The notes beneath the pieces are model-generated. The model was not told where the DNA came from and searched no databases. It saw only the letters and a list, made by a program, of their open reading frames with translations. The position numbers and the translations under genes are program-made. Of a stretch of DNA of 8,197 nucleotides, positions 1 to 6,652 are shown in pieces. This DNA is from Ruminococcus sp. (GTDB taxonomy: Bacteria; Bacillota_A; Clostridia; Oscillospirales; Ruminococcaceae), in contig JAFOMV010000097.1 in the NCBI GenBank assembly GCA_017418765.1, positions 1 to 8,197 of the forward strand, read 5' to 3'. Every line of letters starts with the position of its first letter. Position 1 is the first letter of the stretch.

Positions 1-672
1 CCTATCCCTTGAGTTCAGGCAGCAGCTGCACGAGCACAGGCAAATGCTGCTTATCCCTCAAAGAAGATATCACTTAAAATAATGACACTCAACAACAACC
101 GCCAGAAGATAAACGACTGTCTCGGTAATCCTGTTGAGATAGGTATCGCCGTAATCTGGAAAGTTACCGATACTGCTAAGGCTGTTTTCGATGTGGACAA
201 CTACAAGGAATATCTCTCGCTCCAGTGTGACACTGCCCTGAGAAACATCGTTCGTCTTTATCCTTATGACGTTGCTCCTAACGTTGACACCACAGGCGAC
301 GGTATAGCTGACGAGGGAAGCCTTCGTGGTTCAAGCGAAGTTGTAGCCGCACGTATCCGTGACGAGATACAGGCAAAGGTTCAGAATGCAGGTCTTGAGA
401 TCATCGAAGCACGTATCACTTACCTTGCATATGCTCCCGAAATTGCCGCAGTAATGCTCCAGAGACAGCAGGCATCCGCTATCATCGACGCAAGAAAGAT
501 GATCGTTGACGGCGCAGTAGGCATGGTTGAAATGGCTCTGGAAAGACTCAGCGAAAACGAAGTAGTTGAGCTTGACGAGGAGCGCAAGGCTGCTATGGTA
601 TCAAATCTGCTTGTTGTGCTTTGCGGAAACCACGACGCACAGCCTATTGTAAACTCAGGAAGTCTATATTGA
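1..672 (+). CDS. SPFH/band 7 domain protein, 3' part, with an apparent frame break near the left edge
   Basis: The first ATG in this frame is at 82, but it has no ribosome binding site, and convincing coding sequence ([18 protein letters not shown]) runs through it from about 13, so the true start lies left of the window. Going left, the frame meets TGA at 10-12, while the frame one base later stays open from 2 to 79 and reads LSLEFRQ at its start. A one-base indel or sequencing error around 11-30 could explain this. The visible part has the SPFH pattern: a beta-rich stretch ([14 protein letters not shown]), then a helix with [23 protein letters not shown], then a long C-terminal helical region with [21 protein letters not shown] proteins (stomatin/prohibitin/flotillin superfamily) form membrane-associated oligomers; the substrate or partner here is unknown. 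No membrane segment is visible in this part. It is translationally close to the ribbon-helix-helix gene behind it. The family call is firm; intactness is uncertain. Confidence 0.85.
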
Positions 673-673
673 T

Positions 674-883
674 ATGGCGGCTAAGAAACAAGTACCGCTC
701 AGATTATCGGAAAAGCTGTATAACGATATCGCCGCATGGGCGGAAGATGACTTCCGTTCGGTCAACGGTCAGATAGAGTATCTGCTGACCGAATGTGTAA
801 AACAGCGCAAGAAAAACGGGAAGTATGTATCTGATGAGATCGACGCTCCATTGGACGTTGATGTTGAGGCTTTCGGAAAATAG
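674..883 (+). CDS. Small Arc-like ribbon-helix-helix protein
   Basis: This is a 69-residue protein. Residues 6-11 (QVPLRL) fit the short beta strand that binds the major groove in Arc/MetJ-type repressors, residues 12-26 fit the first helix, and [17 protein letters not shown] (28-44) matches the second helix of Arc and Mnt, including the RSVN-x-x-I signature. A charged tail rich in Asp and Glu follows. The start ATG lies one base after the TGA of the SPFH gene, with an AGGAAG ribosome site inside the end of that gene (657-662), so the two are very likely co-transcribed and translationally coupled. It may regulate this operon, but no operator can be shown because the upstream promoter is outside the window. 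The fold assignment is by motif only; a protein-binding rather than DNA-binding role is possible. Confidence 0.82.
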   Translation: MAAKKQVPLRLSEKLYNDIAAWAEDDFRSVNGQIEYLLTECVKQRKKNGKYVSDEIDAPLDVDVEAFGK

Positions 884-920
884 GTATTATTAGTGAAGTC
901 CCACATATTTTAACAAAAAA

Positions 921-960
921 GCCTGACGGAGAAAACCATATGGTATATCTCCTGTCAGGC
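921..960. terminator. Bidirectional intrinsic terminator between convergent operons
   Basis: Bases 921-932 (GCCTGACGGAGA) pair with 948-960 with one bulged T at 953, giving a 12-bp stem. The 15-base loop contains the palindrome CCATATGG (936-943). Read on the minus strand the stem is followed by TTTTTTGTTAA, a good uridine tract for the polysaccharide operon. Read on the plus strand it is followed by TGATTTTATA, a weaker tract for the SPFH operon. It sits 38 bases after the plus-strand stop and 23 bases after the minus-strand stop. Confidence 0.88.
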
Positions 961-982
961 TGATTTTATATTAGCTAATTTG

Positions 983-2899
983 TTATGCTATTTTCAGTAT
1001 ATCTTTGTTGAATTCCTCCGGTGTTGTATATGTCGGAACAATTGCGTGGAGAGCATTTATTGCCGCTTCAACATCATTTTTCAGAGCAGAATCACGAAGT
1101 ATACGAAGCTGATTTATAAAGAGATCAGGATCAAGTTCTATCTGCTTTCCGATGAATATGAGCTTGTTGGAGGTCTTTGTAAGACCTTCTTCATTCATAA
1201 GAAGTTCCTCTTTTATCTTTTCACCGGGTCTGAGACCTGTGAATTTGATCTCAACATCTTTATACGGTACCTTTCCGTACATTCTGATAAGATTCTCTGC
1301 AAGTCTGACTATACGTACAGGCTGTCCCATATCAAGCACGAATATCTCACCGCCTCTTGCAATAGCAGCAGCCTCCATTACAAGACTTACTGCCTCCGGT
1401 ATAGTCATGAAGTAGCGGATAATGTCAGGATGAGTTACAGTTACAGGCTTGCCCTGTTCTATCTGTTTGCGGAAAAGCGGTATCACTGAACCATTTGAGC
1501 CAAGTACGTTTCCGAATCTGGTAGTTACAAATTCTGTAATGCCTTCATTCTGCTGTGAAAGATACTGTATGAGCATTTCGCAGCAGCGCTTGGATGCACC
1601 CATTGCATTTGTAGGATTGACAGCCTTATCAGTTGATATCATCACGAATTTCTCAACATTGTGGAACTGTGCAAGAGTAGCTGTATTGAATGTACCTATT
1701 ACATTATTCTTGATAGCCTCCATAGGTGAGGATTCCATAAGCGGAACGTGCTTGTGTGCAGCCGCATGGAATACGATATTCGGCTTATATTCTTCAAATA
1801 TGCTGTTCATCCTGTAATAATCCCTTACGGAAGCGATGAGGGTAGTAAGGTTAAGTTTATCACCGTATTCCATTATAAGCTCCTGCTGTATCTCATAAGC
1901 ATTGTTTTCATATATATCAACGATGATGATATGCTTAGGAGAATACTTTGCTATCTGACGCACAAGCTCTGAACCTATTGAGCCGCCTCCGCCTGTTACC
2001 ATACATACCTTGCCTGAGATAAAACTGCTTATATCCTTATTATCAAATGTAACAGGGTCTCTGCCGAGAAGGTCTTCGATACGTATATCACGTATCTGTT
2101 TGAGGAAACTGTTGTTGTTGTTATCAAAGATAAGGTTACCGATAAACGGTACGATCTTGACAGGAAGATTTGTTTCGGAGCAGATATCAAGGATACGCTT
2201 TCTCTCATCATCGACACATGATGGAATAGCAAATATTATCTGTTCTACCTTTTTCTGCTCTGCAAACTTCTTTATCTCAGATGTATTGCCTACTATTTCT
2301 ACATCCTTGATCTTAGTTCCTGTTATTGACGGATCATCATCTATAATGCAGACAGGATCAAAGAATGAGGAAACCTTGTCATCAGTATAAGGTGAATTCT
2401 TTGCATTTTCAATTTCGGTGAGTATCATCCTGCACATCTGACCGCCGCCTATGATCATGGTCCTCTTTATACCTGCTTCACTTCTGCCTGTTTCAGTAAG
2501 TGTGATAAAAGCGCCCTTAAACAAATATCTGAAAAGACAGATGCCTATAATAGTGATAAGAGACAGAACCATCATAAATGGTACAGATACCGCACCTTTG
2601 ACAATATACAATATTATCGAAGTAGCTGCATATCCAACACACGTTCCCAGTATACAGCTAAGGTAATCCCGCTTGTTGAAATAACGCCACAGTTTACGGT
2701 ATGCGCCTGCACAGAATAAACTTGTCACGCAGCAGAATATACTTACAAAAAGTGCCGAGAACATTCTTCTGTAGGTATATCCTCCAAAAAGCATATCAAA
2801 CATGAAGAATGTGATAAACATTCCTACTGTAATAATAAAAGCATCAGCAACAGCAAGTATGACTTTTCTTACACTGAACTTCTGTATCATCTTTTTCAT
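983..2899 (-). CDS. Membrane-bound nucleoside-diphosphate-sugar dehydratase, CapD/PglF type (UDP-GlcNAc 4,6-dehydratase)
   Basis: This is 638 residues, the usual length for the large membrane form. Four hydrophobic segments (about 12-38, 44-64, 80-100, 107-127) are followed by a first nucleotide-binding-like domain (IIGGGQM near 149-155) and an extended SDR catalytic domain. That domain has the NAD-binding TGGGGSIG (302-309), HAAAHKHVPLME (378-389), STDKAVNPTNAMGASK (422-437) and RFGNVLGS (461-468). The usual catalytic Tyr of the YxxxK motif is Met433, with Lys437, and Thr423-Asp424-Lys425 lie upstream, as in PglF-type enzymes that convert UDP-GlcNAc to the 4-keto-6-deoxy sugar with retention at C5. 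The product feeds 6-deoxy amino sugars such as bacillosamine, QuiNAc or FucNAc; no matching aminotransferase is in the window. The start is supported by AAGGGAG (2907-2913) seven bases upstream. It is the last gene of the operon, ended by the terminator at 921-960. The exact substrate is inferred. Confidence 0.92.
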   Translation of the reverse strand: MKKMIQKFSVRKVILAVADAFIITVGMFITFFMFDMLFGGYTYRRMFSALFVSIFCCVTSLFCAGAYRKLWRYFNKRDYLSCILGTCVGYAATSIILYIVKGAVSVPFMMVLSLITIIGICLFRYLFKGAFITLTETGRSEAGIKRTMIIGGGQMCRMILTEIENAKNSPYTDDKVSSFFDPVCIIDDDPSITGTKIKDVEIVGNTSEIKKFAEQKKVEQIIFAIPSCVDDERKRILDICSETNLPVKIVPFIGNLIFDNNNNSFLKQIRDIRIEDLLGRDPVTFDNKDISSFISGKVCMVTGGGGSIGSELVRQIAKYSPKHIIIVDIYENNAYEIQQELIMEYGDKLNLTTLIASVRDYYRMNSIFEEYKPNIVFHAAAHKHVPLMESSPMEAIKNNVIGTFNTATLAQFHNVEKFVMISTDKAVNPTNAMGASKRCCEMLIQYLSQQNEGITEFVTTRFGNVLGSNGSVIPLFRKQIEQGKPVTVTHPDIIRYFMTIPEAVSLVMEAAAIARGGEIFVLDMGQPVRIVRLAENLIRMYGKVPYKDVEIKFTGLRPGEKIKEELLMNEEGLTKTSNKLIFIGKQIELDPDLFINQLRILRDSALKNDVEAAINALHAIVPTYTTPEEFNKDILKIA

Positions 2900-2920
2900 A
2901 TGTAAACTCCCTTAAATTAG

Positions 2921-2947
2921 TTGATCAGCCCGAAAAATGCTGATCAA
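2921..2947 (-). promoter_or_regulatory. Perfect inverted repeat across the stop codon of the phosphatase gene
   Basis: TTGATCAGC (2921-2929) and GCTGATCAA (2939-2947) are exact 9-base inverted copies with a nine-base loop. The transcript hairpin covers the last codons and TGA of the phosphatase gene and lies eight bases upstream of the ribosome site of the dehydratase gene. No uridine tract follows, so it is not a standard terminator. It could be an mRNA stability, processing or translation-tuning element; function is inferred. Confidence 0.5.
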
Positions 2948-3596
2948 AAACCGAATCAGAACGTTCAATCACCTCTCTTTTACACTTCTTCTGAAGCAAG
3001 TCCCAGTTAGGTTTTCTTGATCTAATATCATGACTGTCACTTCCGAAAACAAGAGGATAGTCATTCTTTATCAGATTTTTTACAAAATTCTTCTGGAAGA
3101 AGCTGCCGAAGGCTTCATTATTTATCTGTAATACAGCCTTCGTTTTGAGGATCGTTTCCATTTCCATCTTTGAATAATACTCCAAGTACCTGTGGATGTG
3201 AGCAAGCATTACAGTCAGCCCATATTCAGAGGAAATATTATATATTTCTTCCGACATCCAGTTTTCATACGATCTGTATGGCAATTCAAGAAGGATAAGG
3301 TCAGTTCCTTCTACTGCGAGCTTTTCTATATCCTTCATCTCGGAAATACCATGTTCAACAGCTATCTCAGCCCCGAGAAAGATATTATTTTTGTCGCTCA
3401 GCTTTTCAAAGGCACTTCGCCGCTTTTCAATAAAATCAGCAACAGACCGTTCACGATGGGCATAAAAGTGCGAGGTAGCAACGATACGCTCTACACCTTG
3501 TCCTCTCATCATAGCTATCATAGCATCCGATGTTTCAAGGCTGTCAGAGCCATCATCAATGGCAGGCAATATATGACAGTGGTAATCCGTCAGCAT
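2925..3596 (-). CDS. PHP-family tyrosine-protein phosphatase (CpsB/CapC/YwqE type)
   Basis: This 223-residue protein is about 30 residues shorter than many relatives but has the expected metal-binding residues of the PHP fold: DYHCHILPAIDDG (4-16, with His6, His8 and Asp14-15), SHF (His43), GAEI (Glu77), LAHIHRY (His133) and FGSDSHD (Asp187, His189). CpsB-type enzymes are metal-dependent phosphatases that remove phosphate from the Tyr cluster of the partner BY-kinase, resetting polysaccharide assembly. It acts in the cytoplasm; there is no signal peptide. The start ATG abuts the TAA of the kinase gene, and its ribosome site AAGGAGG (3604-3610) lies within the last Gly codons of that gene, so kinase and phosphatase are translationally coupled. 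A gap of 25 bases separates it from the dehydratase gene. The family is clear; the kinase as substrate is inferred from family and position. Confidence 0.92.
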   Translation of the reverse strand: MLTDYHCHILPAIDDGSDSLETSDAMIAMMRGQGVERIVATSHFYAHRERSVADFIEKRRSAFEKLSDKNNIFLGAEIAVEHGISEMKDIEKLAVEGTDLILLELPYRSYENWMSEEIYNISSEYGLTVMLAHIHRYLEYYSKMEMETILKTKAVLQINNEAFGSFFQKNFVKNLIKNDYPLVFGSDSHDIRSRKPNWDLLQKKCKREVIERSDSVFDQHFSG

Positions 3597-5159
3597 TTAC
3601 TTGCCTCCTTTTTTCTTTTTGCCTCTTTTGTCATTTTCCTTGCTGTCATTTTTCTTATCATTTTCTTTTTCAGTATCATCCTCCTCATCTTCAGTTTCAG
3701 GTTTGTATCCGTATCCATAGCCATAGCCGTAACCGTAGCCGTAGCCGGATTTATACTTGTACTTGTACTTTGAATAATACTTTCCGTTTTTCCTGGTCTT
3801 TATATTGTTGAGGATAAAACCAAGCAGGTTCATGTTTGCAAGTTCTATCTTCTTCATCGAATTATCCACATCATCTGTAGTTGTCTTGCCGTAGCGAAGC
3901 ACCATGATGATACCGGAAATATTCTTTGAAAGCTCAACTGCGTCTGTAACAACATTAAGCGGCGGAGTATCGATAACGATGACCGAGTATTCTTCCGCAA
4001 GCTTCTCAAGGATCATTTTCATCTGCTCGGAAGCAAGAAGCTCTGATGGATTAGGCGGTATAGGACCGGCTGTCATAACATCGAGGTTTTCCATAACATT
4101 TTTGTTTATACATTCCTCAACGCTGTTCATTTTACTTATTGCAGTAGAAAGGCCCTTTTTATTTTTCAGGTCAAATATCTTATGCTGTACTGACTTACGC
4201 ATATCGCCGTCGATAAGAAGTGTCTTGTTGCCGCCCTGTGCAAGAGCAATGGCAATATTTGAAGATACTGTTGATTTTCCCTCAGACGGGCTTGCCGATG
4301 ATATGGCAAATATCTTCTTATCTGTCGTTGACAATGCAAAGGAGATATTTGTACGCAGCGATTTATAGCTTTCAGTTACATAGAAAGGAACACCTTTATC
4401 TGTGAGCTTGAAGTGTTCATCTTCATCCTTTTTCTTTTTTGCAGCGCCGTATTCCTGTATTTCACCAACAACAGCCTTCTGGTACTTGTTTCTTATCAGT
4501 TCGGGATCCTTGATTGTATTATCAAAAAAGTCCTTCAGCAGAATGATCAGGGCTGTGAGTATCGCACCGGCTAAAACTCCGAGGGCTGTATTCTTAATGA
4601 TGTTAGGTCCTACAGGGTTTGAGTATACTTTAGCTGTATCAATGGTATTTATCTGTCCGACTCCAACAGCATCATCGATATACTGCGGAGCTATCTCAGC
4701 CATATCGTTACAGATCGCCGCAGCAAGCTCAGGTGATCTTGTTGTAGCTGTTACAGTAAGTGCACTGGTATCAGCTACTGATGTGATATTAATGCAGTTT
4801 CTTATTGAAGCAGGCGGTATCTTATCCGCATAACCGCTGAAGTTATTGGCAAGAGTTGTTTCGTCGAATTCATTAATAAGCTTGCTTCCAACAGCATTCA
4901 TTACAGCGTCATCTTTTAAAACTTCCATATAAGTATTTACCAGCTGTTTTGAATTGCTGATATTGCTGAAATCACTGACACCGGTCATTGAGGTGTAGCT
5001 TTGGACATACATTGAAATATGTGACGAATATTGCAAAGGCATACAAAAACGGGTATAACAATATCCCGCTGCGCCTCCGAGAATAGCGATAAGAATTATC
5101 AGCCATATCTTGCTTAAAAACAGATTGATCAAGTCTTTGATGCTATAAGTGTTTTCCAT
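3597..5159 (-). CDS. Polysaccharide co-polymerase (Wzz) fused to BY-type tyrosine kinase
   Basis: This is 520 residues. The N-terminal part is a chain-length-determinant (Wzz) domain with transmembrane segments at about 17-34 and 189-208 enclosing an extracellular region; a Pro/Gly motif (NPVGPN, 181-186) precedes the second segment, as in Wzz proteins. The cytoplasmic kinase follows: Walker A SPSEGKST (290-297), Walker A' LLIDGDMRK (314-322) and Walker B VIVIDTPP (393-400). A Tyr-rich cluster with about 12 Tyr (461-485) is the expected site of trans-autophosphorylation and includes seven Gly-Tyr units. Streptococci split these parts into CpsC and CpsD; here they are one chain, as in Wzc. A highly charged 35-residue extension follows the Tyr cluster, which is unusual because the cluster normally ends such proteins. 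It is the first gene of the operon, with AAGGAGA (5171-5177) upstream of the ATG and the promoter at 5272-5300. Confidence 0.93.
   Translation of the reverse strand: MENTYSIKDLINLFLSKIWLIILIAILGGAAGYCYTRFCMPLQYSSHISMYVQSYTSMTGVSDFSNISNSKQLVNTYMEVLKDDAVMNAVGSKLINEFDETTLANNFSGYADKIPPASIRNCINITSVADTSALTVTATTRSPELAAAICNDMAEIAPQYIDDAVGVGQINTIDTAKVYSNPVGPNIIKNTALGVLAGAILTALIILLKDFFDNTIKDPELIRNKYQKAVVGEIQEYGAAKKKKDEDEHFKLTDKGVPFYVTESYKSLRTNISFALSTTDKKIFAISSASPSEGKSTVSSNIAIALAQGGNKTLLIDGDMRKSVQHKIFDLKNKKGLSTAISKMNSVEECINKNVMENLDVMTAGPIPPNPSELLASEQMKMILEKLAEEYSVIVIDTPPLNVVTDAVELSKNISGIIMVLRYGKTTTDDVDNSMKKIELANMNLLGFILNNIKTRKNGKYYSKYKYKYKSGYGYGYGYGYGYGYKPETEDEEDDTEKENDKKNDSKENDKRGKKKKGGK
3705..3746 (-). 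repeat. Seven-unit 6-base tandem repeat coding for Gly-Tyr
   Basis: Seven consecutive six-base units (GGN TAY) encode residues 472-485 of the kinase. On the plus strand they read as variants of GTAGCC, GTAACC and ATAGCC. The units differ only at the third codon positions, so the array could change length by slippage or recombination without shifting frame. It is next to a second short Tyr-Lys repeat (YKYKYK, residues 465-470). Confidence 0.8.
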
Positions 5160-5271
5160 CCTGATTTAACTCTCCTTCGATCGGATTATTTTTCTTTCTG
5201 AATTTTTATACCAAATGTTGAATGTCCGTATTATAATAATACATAATTATCTTTTCAAAATCCATATGTAT

Positions 5272-5300
5272 ATTATATATTATTTTCAATTTATTGTCAA
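5272..5300 (-). promoter_or_regulatory. Consensus sigma-A-type promoter of the polysaccharide operon
   Basis: On the minus strand TTGACA (5295-5300) and TATAAT (5272-5277) are separated by exactly 17 bases, matching both consensus hexamers. Runs of A/T lie directly upstream (plus-strand A7 at 5306-5312), which could act as an UP element. Transcription should start near 5265, leaving a leader of about 105 bases before the kinase ATG. The -35 lies inside an imperfect palindrome TTGTCAATTGGCAA (5294-5307) that could be an operator. Confidence 0.8.
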
Positions 5301-5434
5301 TTGGCAAAAAAACTAATACAAAACGCTGTAAATTGCTTTTTTTGGAAAATCTTAGATGTTAAATATACCTTTTGTAAACTGTGTGAATTTAATTACTATT
5401 TGTAGGCACATTTTTGGTATATACTAATTGCAAT

Positions 5435-5543
5435 AAAAAAGAAATCCATGACATTTACCGCAAACATCACCATGCCTATCGTCAGCTTTTGCATAACATA
5501 TATCCGCTTTGGTGATGATCTGTGGCAACATATCATGAATTTC
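5435..5543 (-). terminator. Long nested hairpin followed by a U-tract, probable terminator of the SGNH hydrolase gene
   Basis: Outer arms 5441-5451 and 5533-5543 pair over 11 bases on the minus-strand RNA with one G-U pair. Inner arms CATCACCA (5465-5472) and TGGTGATG (5510-5517) pair perfectly over 8 bases. A partial helix (5458-5462 with 5521-5525) lies between them. On the minus strand the outer stem is followed directly by TTTTTT (5440-5435). It starts about 70 bases after the stop of the hydrolase gene, so termination is the simplest reading. The stem is much longer than in a usual terminator, so a structured 3' UTR or small RNA is also possible. Confidence 0.5.
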
Positions 5544-5611
5544 CATACATATAGAAATGCTGCACAAAATATAATTTGCCAAAAAACAAAGAAAATGCAT
5601 TTACACTCATA

Positions 5612-6652
5612 TTATCTTTCATGCCGCTCGATCTGATGCTTGATATTCGTGTCATCAAGGAAATTGTAAAGTGTATTCAGAAAATCGCTGTAACAGTGGC
5701 TCTGAAGATGTATGCCGTCGCCGCTTGAACAATCATATCTGAGCATACCATATTCGTCACTCACAACAGAGTAGGCATCAAAATAGTATACCTTGGAACT
5801 TGAAAGACTCGATACTGCATTTTCCAGCGCAGAATTATACTCCCTTATCCTTTCATTGGATGTAAAACTACTTTCATATCCTATCGGAGTTATACCTGCA
5901 ACTATGATATATGTATTAGGACAGCGTGACATTATCTGTTCTATTACGCCCTTGTATTTGCTTGAAAATGCTATTGTATCATTCATGTTGACATCGTTCA
6001 TTCCAATTGAAATATACAGTATCTCAGGCGAAACATACGAAACTGCGTCTACAAGTCCGTATCCTCCGCAGAATGTGAAATAGTCAAGATTCCACATGGA
6101 AACTGATTCCTGAGCCATATTTCTCTCATATGGGATAAAGCCGTATGCATTGAAGCCGTATGCGATGGAATCCCCTGCCACGGCAATTCTTTGCTGATAG
6201 AATTCACTGTTCGGCGAAGTGCCTGCATTTATGTACTGCGCTATATTTCCGCTTGGAACCTTGCTGCGGTCATCATTTTCGCTTTCCGCAGTTTCGGATG
6301 TATTTTCAGCAGTTGTCTCCGCTGCCTGAGCTGTTGTAGCCTCTGCTGAGGTTTCTGTAACAGTTGTTTCTGATGTAGTCTCTGTTGTAGTTTCATCAAT
6401 AGAAGTCGAGGCGGATGTCGAAGATGAAGTTGTGATCAGTGCAGATGTCATAGTGGTAATATCATTTTTCAGTTCTTCAGTATCACTCATAGCAGGGACG
6501 GACTTACCGTCGGGAATCTCAGGCTTTTTTAAAGTTGAAGACCATATGATAGCTATGGAAGCAAATACCAGAAGAAGCATTGCAAGCTCGGGACTTCTGA
6601 GGAAATTTCTTATTTTTGGATCATCCAGCAGTTTTTTTAGTTTACTGCCCAT
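5612..6652 (-). CDS. Membrane-anchored SGNH/GDSL-family hydrolase with Thr/Ser-rich stalk
   Basis: This is a 346-residue protein. One N-terminal hydrophobic segment (about 22-40) with positively charged residues before it indicates an uncleaved anchor with the rest outside. Residues 64-124 are a low-complexity Thr/Ser/Glu/Ala linker. The catalytic domain (about 155-340) has the SGNH blocks: AGDSIAYG (159-166, nucleophile Ser162), GG (196-197, oxyanion Gly), GMND (217-220, Asn219) and DGIH (312-315, Asp312 and His315). Such enzymes remove or transfer acyl groups; an extracellular glycan or peptidoglycan O-acetyl ester is a likely substrate, but this is inferred. A modest ribosome site GGAAG (6662-6666) precedes the ATG by nine bases. 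It appears to be a single-gene unit, divergent from the beta-helix gene and pointing in the same direction as the polysaccharide operon, which has its own promoter. Confidence 0.88.
   Translation of the reverse strand: MGSKLKKLLDDPKIRNFLRSPELAMLLLVFASIAIIWSSTLKKPEIPDGKSVPAMSDTEELKNDITTMTSALITTSSSTSASTSIDETTTETTSETTVTETSAEATTAQAAETTAENTSETAESENDDRSKVPSGNIAQYINAGTSPNSEFYQQRIAVAGDSIAYGFNAYGFIPYERNMAQESVSMWNLDYFTFCGGYGLVDAVSYVSPEILYISIGMNDVNMNDTIAFSSKYKGVIEQIMSRCPNTYIIVAGITPIGYESSFTSNERIREYNSALENAVSSLSSSKVYYFDAYSVVSDEYGMLRYDCSSGDGIHLQSHCYSDFLNTLYNFLDDTNIKHQIERHER

Larger units (their letters stand above)
5160..5611. other. Gene-free AT-rich region between the polysaccharide operon and the SGNH hydrolase gene
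   Basis: This 452-base stretch holds the leader and promoter of the polysaccharide operon (5160-5300), about 130 bases of AT-rich sequence without clear features (5301-5434), and the nested inverted repeat at 5435-5543. The only plus-strand open frame of note (5448-5636) has no ribosome site, lies over the hairpin and runs into the end of the hydrolase gene, so I do not consider it coding. A TGGTATATA sequence at 5415-5423 resembles an extended -10 box on the plus strand but has no -35 partner. Confidence 0.6.

Noticed and set aside
980..2666. Several plus-strand open frames opposite the dehydratase gene
   Set aside because: They are shadows of a conserved 638-residue coding sequence and show no ribosome sites or family motifs.
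3705..3770. Short repeats considered as a CRISPR-like or intergenic repeat array
   Set aside because: Units are six bases without spacers, in frame with the kinase and typical of a BY-kinase Tyr tail.
3192..3811. Plus-strand open frames with Ser/His/Arg-rich or hydrophobic repeats
   Set aside because: They are antisense readings of the kinase Gly-Tyr repeat and of the phosphatase gene, both of which are well supported.
5160..5265. Leader of the polysaccharide operon considered as a riboswitch
   Set aside because: I see no strong helices, no recognisable aptamer core and no terminator/antiterminator pair in these 105 bases.
5448..5636. Possible 62-residue plus-strand gene
   Set aside because: It has no ribosome site, lies over the nested hairpin, runs into the 3' end of the hydrolase gene and resembles no known family.
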